In this document: positions 37,601 to 47,067 of the stretch, one piece after another | Layout: each line of letters starts with the position of its first letter | Position numbering within the stretch: position 1 is the first letter of the stretch | Source: Linnemannia hyalina | Taxonomy: Eukaryota; Mortierellomycota; Mortierellomycetes; Mortierellales; Mortierellaceae | Direction of reading: 5' to 3' | Length of the DNA: 64,000 bases | NCBI GenBank assembly: GCA_019671135.1 | Contig: JAHRHY010000002.1 | Span: 2,619,501-2,683,500, forward strand | The notes under the pieces: model-generated | What the model was told of the DNA's origin: nothing | What the model saw: only the letters and a program-made list of their open reading frames with translations | Databases searched by the model: none | Translations under genes and position numbers: made by a program

Positions 37601-38746
37601 AGGATGAAGGGTGTGCACATTCCACCAGCCTCACTTTGTCTGCGGCATCCCATGTCAATCCCCCATGTCAATTCCATTGTAACGAGATAAAATTGTCCTC
37701 CGCGGGATTGGACATGTCCCTTTCGCCCTCCGCTCTTTCGGAGCACGTTCACCATATCGTTCATTTTTCACCATTCAAAGCAAAAGCAATAGCAGTGCTA
37801 TTATCTTTCGCACTGCGGCCAACCAACTGACACATACACGATACACGAGCCAGCCCAGTCGCAGTCGGTCAAAGTCCAAGTCAGCCTACAAGCCCAGCCC
37901 AGACTGACAGGCTGCGACAACCTAACTATGAAAGGTTAATTCTCTCCATCTCTCTGCCTCTATGCTACACGGATACCAGACAAGAAGATCTGGCGCTGTC
38001 GTCGTCTCTATCTGTTGAACGAGCATAAAAGTTATTTGTTGTGCGATCGAACTTTTGTTGTTATTGTTTGGGCATTTACGTTGTGTATCTGTGTATTTTC
38101 GCCGTTTTGTTATTTATGCTGGCTTGTTTGTATTCACTGGTTCTGTTCGCTTTATTTCTAGTTCCCGTTGTTGTTTTGAAAACATGTCTGTATACAATAC
38201 CGCGGTGTGTATCTTTGTGTGGATGGGGCTAAGACCTTAGATGTTTGTTTGTCCTCCTCGGGCTGTCCAAGTAAGGTGAGAGCGGCAGCATGTGTGAATG
38301 TTTTCCCCTTTTCTCCTTTGCATGTTACTCAGCCATCTTTTTTTTTTTCCATTGTCCCCCCTGTTTATGTTCCTGGGTGTATCTTTGTTTGTGTATGCCA
38401 CGCAGTCAGTCAGCCAGGCAAGGCAAGGGCCATGCCCTATTTAACATTCCAATCTCCTTCTTTCTTCAATTGACATTATATTTTATTGTACTCTATTTTA
38501 TACTACCTTTCTAGTCATTCGTTTCGTTATACAATTCGTTCGATACAATTCGTCCCCCCTTTTCAATTCAGACTCGCCCTGGTTGCATGACCCACCCTCG
38601 AGTCTCTTCTTTTTTTTCTTCGTCGAATCCCTATATCTTCGCCTCTCTTTTCCCTTTCTTTTCTTCTTTTTCCCTTTCTCTTTCCTTTTTCTTTTCTTCT
38701 TCTTTCCATCAGTTAATCTTAATAGCAAACCCCTCCATACTTTAAT
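34681..38746. other. 4 kb gene-free low-complexity region
   Basis: No supported gene. Content: T-runs at 34970-34983; a poly-A run at 35330-35346; a purine-rich block at 36640-36800 built from GGGACA/GGGAGA-like words; and a strongly CT-rich leader at 38600-38720. All reading frames, including several over 100 codons on the - strand at 36.5-37.3 kb, have the composition of simple repeats. It holds the 3' UTR of the PI4K gene and the promoter of the 783-residue protein gene. Confidence 0.5.
36640..36800. repeat. Purine-rich degenerate repeat (GGGACA/GGGAGA words)
   Basis: An almost pure purine strand in which AGGGACA and similar words recur about every 10-12 bases. It has no coding meaning; such tracts can form triplex or act as promoter pyrimidine tracts when read on the other strand. 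Confidence 0.55.
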
Positions 38747-41098
38747 ATGTCAAAGAACCCATATTTCGCACATCTGCCTACTAGGCACAACAGACAAGAT
38801 CTGGTCTTTGCCCTTGACTCCCTCCCTCGTCTCCTCACATCCACATCCACATCCTCCTCCTCCAACGATATTCAATCACCATACCCTTCACCACCTGGAT
38901 CACCCTGTTCACCATACGCCACGTTCACCGGATCATTTTACCCTTCATGGTCAAACATCTCTACATCTTCAACATCCTCTTCTTCCTCCACCTCCTCTTG
39001 CTCATCCATATCCTCATTCTATCAACAACAATACCAACAACGCCTCATCCAACGCCACATCCGCCGGTCACACTCTTCACCCTCCAACAAGATGTCAACG
39101 CTCCAGTTCTCGACACGCGCACAGGCAATGGGCTTCTTGATCAACCTCCTCCAAAGTTTCCAGCAGGAGCCCTGTGAATGCGACCTGGTTCAGGGATGTT
39201 TCTGTTCGCCCGAGGGTGTCGAGGATCATTCGGGGTTAGCGCCATGCTATGTTTGTGGCGAATGGTACGCCGAGGAAGTATATTGCAGTGGCGATGAAGG
39301 AGGTTCATCTTCGTACAGGAAGGTCGATGGGCGCAGTTGGCATGAACGCGGCGGTGCATCTTTGAGACATCAGGTTGCAGAGAGGCGCGTTCAGCAATGG
39401 TTGGATCAGGTCGTTGTTCCTGTCGCGTCTGCTGCCACCTGGCCTTCTTCGCCATACTACCACCAACAACAGCAACAACAACAGCAACCTCATCAACCTC
39501 ATCATTACCAGCAGGAACAACAACAGGATGAGAAGAAGGAACAGCAGACTCAGCAGCAGTCAGCAGTCATCCGATCGCGCCCCGGCCGATCTGCATCCTG
39601 CCCCTCGACGTTTTCGATCCCCGAGGAAATCATGGACCCCACCATTCGTCGTACCCCCGGATTCTGCATCAAACGCAGAGACACCATTGCCACCGAACGC
39701 CCTGCATCTCTTCCTTTCTCTCCTACAGTCGAGCAAGTCCCTGCTACTTCGTACTCTGCTCCCTCGTCTGCCTCGTCGACTTTGACTAACAGCAAGTCGA
39801 CCCCCTTCCGATTCAGTTTCACGTCCGAGAGGTTTAACGCTGCCGTCCAGGAGTCCTTGAGCCGTCGATCATCCACTATTACTACCACTACTTCTACTTC
39901 CAGTACTGCCGTCGTCCCGCAACAACAATTGCCCTCATCCAACATCAACACCAACATCAACAACAGTAACACCATGGACAATCAGGCTGAAGCAGTGGCG
40001 GAACAACAAACTGAGGCTGAGCTAGGAATGGAAGCAGAGACAGAGGCGGAGGCAGTGAGAGTGGCAGAGACCGAGACCGCATCGACTTCAGCCCAGACAA
40101 CATCTTCTTCCTTTGTTTCTTCCCCTTCCTTTACTTCTTCCCGACGGTCTCCCCCCTCTTCTTCGACAGCAGCGGGAAAGATCAACCATCGTGACCAATG
40201 CGGAGTCGTGAAGGAGCCATCTACCGCTGCTTCCTCCATTGTGGCGCAACAACCTTCTTCCACTTTGTCGTCATCGGCTTCCATGGGTACGAGCACAGGC
40301 GCAGGCACGGCCTTCTCTACCTTTTCATTCGGAAAGTCGCAATTGGATACACCGCAGGCTGTCACACCAACCGCTACCAGCACTCCTCCTCTTCCTCAGG
40401 CACAGCAACGGCAAGAAGCAGGAAGAGGCAGAGCGCGAAGAAAAGGGCATGGTCATGTTCGACAACTGGCACAGTCGCACATTCTCGTAACGGGATCACC
40501 ATTCCACCATTCCCTCCTCCCTCAGCTGCAACAGAAGGAGTCGGAACCTGGAGAATCGTCTGACCCGATGGTGGTCATGTCTCCTTCCTTCTCCTATTCT
40601 TCGACGTCATCGCCGTTACCCCCTCGAGCCACCTGCAGTCAGCAGCATGGTCTCTTGACTGACTCATCGCCACCCTTGACGACAACGACACTGCCTTTGA
40701 TCAGGAAGAAGAAGACTGTCTCCTTCTCCTTGCCACTGCCCTTGCCGATGCCACGTATCGTCATTACGCCTCCATCGCCCACAAGTCCAACACTGACAGA
40801 GGGAGGAGAAGCAGTAACAGAGTGGCGGAGTTGTTACAATACCCCATCACCACACCCCAACACGAATACCAACAACACCAGTGGGGCGACTCTTCCTGTC
40901 AACCCTAGACAGCAATCTACCTCACCTCCACTCGGCACTTCTTCTATCGACTCTGGCTCTTCTCCTGCGTTGCTGCGTCTTGTACAAACAGCCTTCCAGT
41001 CTGCGATCGCCCTCGGATGGTGGTCTTGTTCTTCCCTGCGTGGGATTTTGTTTTTTGCTTTTCCTTTTCCTTCTGTTACTTCATCTCCTTGTACATAG
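38747..41098 (+). CDS. Uncharacterised Ser/Gln-rich protein with a Cys cluster
   Basis: Single open frame of 783 residues from ATG (MSKNPYFAHLPTRHNR). Not recognised. Most of it is low-complexity: Ser runs, Gln/His runs (about 240-275), and Thr/Ser-rich and acidic stretches. One compact part, at about residues 120-215, looks folded. It starts LQFSTRAQAMGFLINLLQSF and continues with seven Cys in 38 residues (CECD, CFC, CYVCGEWY, YC), suggesting metal binding. Near residue 655 the motif KKTVSF followed by SLPLPLPMPRIVITPP looks like a short linear motif; KTVSF fits the RVxF docking pattern for protein phosphatase 1. The C-terminus is hydrophobic (ALGWWSC, GILFFAFPFP), so it may carry a membrane anchor, or the true last exon may differ. 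It is probably a fungal lineage-specific regulator; no function is assigned. Confidence 0.6.
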   Translation: MSKNPYFAHLPTRHNRQDLVFALDSLPRLLTSTSTSSSSNDIQSPYPSPPGSPCSPYATFTGSFYPSWSNISTSSTSSSSSTSSCSSISSFYQQQYQQRLIQRHIRRSHSSPSNKMSTLQFSTRAQAMGFLINLLQSFQQEPCECDLVQGCFCSPEGVEDHSGLAPCYVCGEWYAEEVYCSGDEGGSSSYRKVDGRSWHERGGASLRHQVAERRVQQWLDQVVVPVASAATWPSSPYYHQQQQQQQQPHQPHHYQQEQQQDEKKEQQTQQQSAVIRSRPGRSASCPSTFSIPEEIMDPTIRRTPGFCIKRRDTIATERPASLPFSPTVEQVPATSYSAPSSASSTLTNSKSTPFRFSFTSERFNAAVQESLSRRSSTITTTTSTSSTAVVPQQQLPSSNINTNINNSNTMDNQAEAVAEQQTEAELGMEAETEAEAVRVAETETASTSAQTTSSSFVSSPSFTSSRRSPPSSSTAAGKINHRDQCGVVKEPSTAASSIVAQQPSSTLSSSASMGTSTGAGTAFSTFSFGKSQLDTPQAVTPTATSTPPLPQAQQRQEAGRGRARRKGHGHVRQLAQSHILVTGSPFHHSLLPQLQQKESEPGESSDPMVVMSPSFSYSSTSSPLPPRATCSQQHGLLTDSSPPLTTTTLPLIRKKKTVSFSLPLPLPMPRIVITPPSPTSPTLTEGGEAVTEWRSCYNTPSPHPNTNTNNTSGATLPVNPRQQSTSPPLGTSSIDSGSSPALLRLVQTAFQSAIALGWWSCSSLRGILFFAFPFPSVTSSPCT

Positions 41099-41537
41099 TC
41101 CTTCTTCCTTTTCACTTTGCATTTTCATCATTCATCTTTTTTTCCACCAAGGCTTCTTGCATATATATATTTTTTTCATTGCCTTTGTATAACAGAAACA
41201 ACAATCAACCAACAACCAACGAGAAAAACAGCACAAACACAAAGCATAATAAAAAAAAAAAGTACGACTTTTTTTTGTTCACAAATCAAACAAACCAGAC
41301 CACACGCACAAAGCAACTCAAAAGGAACCCTTTTTTTTCACACACACACACACAAGATAATAGCATGGCGGAGAAAAAAGAAAAAGACATGTTGTATTAT
41401 GCAGCGCTATTTTTGATATTCAGGGACATGGAAAAGAAGAAGGATGTTATCTCGTTTTTCTTCCATCTTTCTTCCATCCTGGCCTCTATTGTCCTACTCT
41501 AACAGATACACCCTTGCTAAAACGAGTACAGGGGTAA
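41099..41537. other. Intergenic between convergent genes
   Basis: A- and CA-rich sequence with a short TATATATA stretch near 41160 and a CA microsatellite at 41340-41354. It serves as 3' region for both neighbours. Confidence 0.55.
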
Positions 41538-43528
41538 CTATGACCTTGAAGGGAGAGGGGATTGGCCCTGGAGGAGGCGGAGGACGGGCGTCTTCAAGAG
41601 CTTGACCAGCAAGGCAAACACCGCCACACGGCCCAGAATCACAAACACGAACGCCTGTTTCACCAACCGGTAGTAGTTCTCCCATGACCCCACCCTGTTC
41701 GACTGCACTGTTTTCCTAATAGTAGCCATACATGTGTAGGTAAGAGTTTTTAGTGTCAATCCTTTTTTTTTTTTTTCTCATGATTCAGCTCTTTGTTTAA
41801 CAAAAATGAACGCGAAGACGTGGAAAAAAAAAGGAGGGACAAAACTTACTTCTCAGTGCCCTGCCAGGAGTGGAACTTGAGCAAGGCGCGAACCCAGAAA
41901 TGCATATCAGTCTGCGAGAAACCCGGCAGGTAACCCGCATCCAGACGTCTACGCATCCGCTTGGAATCCCAAACCTTTTGCCGGATGTCCAATTGAATCG
42001 GGCCATCCTTGAGCTCCAACAGATCGGCCATCATCTGCAATGTGAGTCCCCAGAGCTTCAGTGGTCTGTGCTCGGGGTCCCATTCCGGCTCATAGTCGAT
42101 CACCACCTTTGTTGTGGCTCCTGATCCTGATAACGTTGAAGAAGAAATGTCGACTGTGGATTGTTGAAGACGAGAGGGTGCAGAGGACGTGGTGGTGCGA
42201 AGGACGAATTCTGGTCGATAGGGCATCTCGACGGAATGGAGGGACATTGTTCCAAAGAGACCTTTGAGGAACGTTCGTGAGAGGCGAGGGGTGAGTTTGG
42301 AGGAGAGGTTGATGGTCATGGGCGTCCACTGGGGCTTCTCCAGACGATCCAGGAACAGAGAGAGGGGTTGCCAGTGTACCGATGCGACTTCATCTGGCTG
42401 GGGCTTCAATGGAGGTGTCGAAGGAGATAACTGGATGTATACTGTTCATCGTCATTGTCGTTTTTTGTTGAGGTTGTGTGGATGTTGTTGGATGGTTGTT
42501 GATATTGTCGGTTGATTAGCGACAGTTAGAAAATAAGGTCAAGCCAAAAAAAGCCAAGCCCGCAAGGAACAAAAAAAAGAGAAAAGAAAAAAAAAAGATC
42601 CGGGTCAGTAAGCAAGATACATGTGAAATAAACGTTAAGATGTGTCCATTCCTTTCCGCATATTTGCTCTGGCAAATAATTCATCCTCTTCTTGTTTTGT
42701 GCACACTCAGGGACGGGGAGAAAGATGGCGACGGATGACAACTGCTCATCTTTTTTCTTTTTTTTTTTTTTGGGTTTTAAGGAAAAACCGGTCTCGGCTG
42801 ACTAGGGCGAGAGAAGAAAAAAATGCCTTCACAGCTCACTTTGCAGGGATTTTCGGGACAACAGGGGTTTGTGAACAAAAAAAGGGAAGCGGGGAAGTAG
42901 AGTACAACTAGAGGATAAAGAATCAAACCACCCCTACAATCTTTACAAAAATACACCAACACATACCAAAGGGTGAGAGGACCATCAAGAAGACTTGACC
43001 GAACGAAGTCCAGAGCTCCCGATCGTCCAGGGCGCCAAGGCACCGGAATTGAGTCAGATCAGACAAGTCAAGTCCGATCTCCTCCAACGTCTCTCGGGCA
43101 GCCGTCTCCTGATCATCCTCATCGGCCTCCTCCCGTTTACCACCCGGCAGAGCCACATGGCCACTCCACCGATCTGTCTTTCGGGTCGCTCGCTCGATAA
43201 AGAGAATCTCGGGGACTCCTGTCTGGACCCAATCCTGGTCAAAGAACTCATCCAGCGATTCAGGGTTCTCGATTGCCTGAATTGGGCGGAGCTGCTGCTG
43301 TCCTGGTTGTCCTTGTCCCTGTTGTTCTTGCTTTGATCCTGCACTTGTGTTCTGGTCCTGTTGTTGTTGACGAGTAGAACTGTATTGGGAGTAGCGGTGA
43401 TGATCGGGTCGGACTCGGATGATAATGGCGACTGCAGCTCTGCGGTATTTGGGGCCCCTGGACTTTGTCTTTCTTGGGGGGCCGAGCGAGTTGATTATGG
43501 ATGTGAGGGCGTTGATCTCTCGGGTCAT
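41538..43528 (-). CDS. Nudix hydrolase, CoA-diphosphatase (NUDT7/8) type, with membrane anchor
   Basis: Exons 42967-43528, 41850-42441 and 41538-41715 give 443 residues. It probably cleaves CoA or acyl-CoA to 3',5'-ADP and phosphopantetheine. The Nudix box at 129-152 starts PGGKREEADEDD and continues with AARETLEEIGLDL. The Asp in place of the usual first Glu and the extra residue are as in NUDT7-type CoA hydrolases (GGKRDPTDxDD). The motif before it, IERATRKTDRWSGHVALPGG, matches the signature of that subfamily. A Gln-rich insert lies at 53-80. The last exon encodes a Tyr/Lys region and a hydrophobic segment at about 406-425 (AFVFVILGRVAVFALLV), a likely C-terminal membrane anchor not usual in the family. 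The exon 1-2 join is LSPF/VYIQLSPS. The start is the first ATG (MTREINALTS). Confidence 0.85.
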
Positions 43529-43821
43529 TGTCGGATGAGAGCGATCGGGAGGGAAGGTTGGGGGAAAGTAAAGAGAGTTGTTGGGTAGAATTAGAAATGG
43601 GGGAATGGGGAATGAGAAGGGAGGATGAAGGAAAAGGGCGGTTGGGTGAAGAAAAAGAAAGAGTTGGGTAAAGAGGACGAAGGGATGGAGAGGTAGTAGA
43701 AGGTCAGTCAGGCAGGCAGAGAGTTGGAGTCAGTCCGTGGAGATGAGTAAATGAATGCAGCTGCTCACTTTGACAAGCTTGCCAAGGGGACGGAGTGTTA
43801 CTCCATGTATGCTGTGCTCTG

Positions 43822-43872
43822 ATTGGACAATTGTCTCCCTAGAATTGTATCTGCTGAAGCGAACAGCACGTG
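43822..43872 (-). promoter_or_regulatory. CCAAT box plus CACGTG element upstream of Nudix gene
   Basis: Reverse-strand CCAAT (43822-43826) and the palindrome CACGTG (43867-43872), about 295-345 bases upstream of the Nudix start codon. CCAAT binds the HAP complex and CACGTG binds bHLH factors in fungi. Function here is inferred only from the words. Confidence 0.35.
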
Positions 43873-46054
43873 ATGCTCGGAGCCTTACTCATTTTGCTCT
43901 GCAATGCTGGTGGGTCGATCGATCGTGCTCTTCTTACTCTCTCTTTCTCCGTCCGAACGTGAAGGGTGTGTTCCCGTTTAGTCATGCCCAATGGCCATGC
44001 CAAGCAACAAATGACAAAACGGTTACAAAGAGGCGGCTGGGTGTGGTGCTTGTTCACTGCCAAAGGTTCGTGTCTTACATGGCTGCTAACTTTCCGTGTC
44101 CAACGGACTATTGCCGCCTTGTACCTGAATTCTTGTGTGCCTGCACCCCACTTCAGTCTCATCGTCATTTCGCTGACTGTGAAAATACAAGCGTGGCATT
44201 ATTATTAGAAAGAGACACACTGGGCACGATCTATGAGTGTTTCGCAGACAATTGATAGTTCCATTTGTTCTCAAATCTTCCCTATTCCCTTCAAAATCTA
44301 TCACGACGGTCCCTTTCTTGTAGAACGGGCCTAAAGGAAAGCTATTTCTTCCGGCTTGTTCTGATCGAATTTGTTGTCGGGTCTTTTTCTCTTCATGTCG
44401 GGGTCCTTTTCCTTGAGCCAGGAACAAGCTCGATGACTTTTTTAATGCAAAAATGAACAAGCTTCTTCTGTTTGCAAGCAAAGGCAAAAAGCGAGGCAAG
44501 GCAAGGCCAGGCCAGCGAGCAAGTGAGTAAGAAGTCAAACGAGCAAGCAATGCAGGAAGCAGGTACTTTGGAAGGCCAGGCATTGCTCCTCGTTTCTTAT
44601 TTGTCTCCTTGGGAGCAAAAATTAACAATGGCCATGGTGGCAAAGCATGCCTGTCCTGGAGAACCCAGTCCAGGATATAAAGCGACACAATTTTATCAAA
44701 AAGAAAAAAAAGACGGAGGATGAAAAAAGGGCAAAGCTGAACGGGACAAGAATCAGAAAGGAGCAAAAATTCAAAGCTGAACTGGGTGTGGGGACATGGG
44801 CCATCCATTGATGTTGGCGAAACGCAAGGAGTCGAAAGTAAGAAAAGGATCGCAAAGCAAAAAAAAAATTGAGTTGGATCGGTTCCCCCGTCCACCTTTT
44901 ACCGTTTGTACATGTGTGAGGGACCACACACGTTGTTTTGTTGTGCTGGTGGTTTGCTGTGTTGATACGTGAACGTGAATGTGAATGTGGATGTGGAGAA
45001 GCGGGAACAAAAAAAGGAGGTTTGTACGTGCTTAACATTGTTGTGGTTGATCGAGGAAGGAGAGAGAGAAAAGGAGGACAATGACATGGCCCAGCAACAT
45101 TGTTGCTGTTGTGAGTGAGTGTGTATGACTCTTGCGTGCCTTTTTAAATTATATATCATCTGTATGAAGATGTCACCTCCTTCTTTTTGCCTTTTTTCCC
45201 TTGACGGTGATAGTGTGCCTGAGAAAGTGTGTTGCTCCTTCCCCTGGAGACACGTTGGAGAACAGAAACCGAGTGCGGGACACCGTCCATGAATCAAACA
45301 CATGGTATTAGTCTCTCCCAGCCAACCAGCCAACCAAACAAACAAACAAACAAACCGTGTCCGTGTGCTGTCTGTCCTCTCTGTTTGTATGCGTATGTGA
45401 ATGTGTTTGTGTATGTACGTATGGCATCTTGCATAGTGAGAGTAGGTCTATGCTGCCCTGCCCACACACACCTCGGCAAGATAACAAGCAAAACAAACAA
45501 GCAAGGAAAATTAGTAATTGCGCACTGTCTTAGGGTGTAGTAGCCGATAATATGTTGCATGGCCCATGCTGCTTGATTGTAGGGGATGTATTCCTATGGG
45601 TCATCCATCCACTCACTCATTCACTGCCGATACTTGTTTTATGCTGTTGTTATCGCACCTTGTTGGGTTAAACATCCTCAGTTGACTTTGTGTTCCCATT
45701 CATGTCTCGTCGGATGCTCCTCTTTCAACCCTCCTGCTCCTGCTCCTGCTCCTCCTCCTCCACTCTCACAGTCTCATTCAACAGCAATAAACATGAGAGT
45801 ATCGTCATGGGAGTGGCGCCCAATCTGAGCCGTCTCTCTCTTCATTTCCTTGCTTTGAGTTTACCATAGTCTGGTGTAAGGCTGTTGGAATGGATACCTC
45901 ACTTGTTGTGTCGTTCGTTTGTTCGTTTGTTCGGTCTTCCGTTTGTTTTGTGCTCCCTTCATTTTCTCCTTCTTCGTCTTCTTCTTCTTCTTATTCTTCT
46001 TGTTTCTCTTGACAGGCAAAGAAAGAGAAGAGAACAGAAGAGAAGAGAACGAAC

Positions 46055-46120
46055 GAGAGAGAGAGAGAGAGATGGCATGACAACAAGTGAATATGATAAA
46101 GAGAGAGAGAGAGAGAGAAA
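46055..46120. repeat. GA microsatellite
   Basis: Two long GA dinucleotide runs separated by about 28 bases in the gap before the ankyrin-DIL gene. Confidence 0.8.
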
Positions 46121-47067
46121 AAAAAAAGAGAGCCAAGACACAGAGAAGAGAACGCTAAGGTGAATCCATAGGAATCTCTATATTGCAATATTCAGTATCC
46201 CCATTCCCATCGAACGATGACAATAATCCCTTTTTGACTGTGAGCAATTTTCTTTGGGCACACTCCTTTGTCCTCTTCGTTGTCACTCCACCCAACCTCC
46301 ACTCTCTTCCTTTACCTGTTCACCTCTTCACCTTCAACAACTTCCTTCCTTCCTTCACACTTTTCACCCTTTCCCCCTCCCTTTTGCCCTCCTCTTCCTC
46401 ATCCTCATCCTCGTCCTCTTCCTCCTGCTCCTTCTCCTCTTCCACCTTCCAACCTTCTTTTCTTTCATTTCCGTTCAGCTTATCTCTCCCTCTTCGTTTT
46501 CTCTTTCTTTCCCTTTGTCCTTCTTCTTCTCCTTTGTCTTCGTTGTCCACAACTCCTATACCCTGTTCACTTGCCATCGTTATCATCATCATCATCCCCT
46601 AATATCATCGTGATTCCGCTGTTCCTTCTTTCCCTTCCTTCGTGGCAAGTTTCACGACAAGTCATACCACTCACCGCATAAGCATTACAAAAATAAGTCT
46701 GTCGGTGGTGGAATCCTGTCACTGAGTGTTATTTTTGAACACTCTCACTCTATCTCAGGCACCCTTTTCACACCTCTCTCCTTCTCTTCTTCCTTTCCTT
46801 CTCTTCGTCTTCCCTCTCTTCTCTTCTCTTCACTTCTCTTCACTTCTCTTCTCTTTTTTCTCTTTTCATCATCCCCATCACTCTCTCCTCTTTCTTGCCT
46901 CATTCTTTTTTTTTTCCTTTCCAATTCATTCTTCACTTTACCTCTACTCAACTCGACCCAACCCCACTCCACTTACCCACTCTCGCACTCTCACTCATAA
47001 CTCTCACACTCTCACTTACACACCCTCACTACCTCCGCTCCCCTCTTCTCTTCTGCCGTGCACTCGC

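Larger units (their letters stand above)
43529..47067. other. 3.5 kb gene-free region between divergent genes
   Basis: Promoters of the Nudix gene (-) and the ankyrin-DIL gene (+). On the Nudix side a CCAAT box (reverse strand, 43822-43826) and a CACGTG palindrome (43867-43872) lie 45 bases apart. Near 44480-44550, GCAAGGC/GAGCAAG words recur. A GA microsatellite lies at 46055-46120. CT-rich sequence covers 46260-47060 before the ankyrin-DIL start. An open frame of 269 codons on the - strand (44086-44895) is not considered real. Confidence 0.5.

Noticed and set aside
44086..44895. Open frame of 269 codons on the - strand
   Set aside because: It translates to Phe/Leu/Ser/Pro-rich low-complexity sequence without domains, starts in the middle of noncoding sequence and overlaps repeated GCAAGGC words. 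It is a chance frame in T/C-rich DNA.
46726..47067. Upstream extension of the ankyrin-DIL frame
   Set aside because: It has no ATG start and encodes Ser/Leu/Phe runs from a CT-rich leader.
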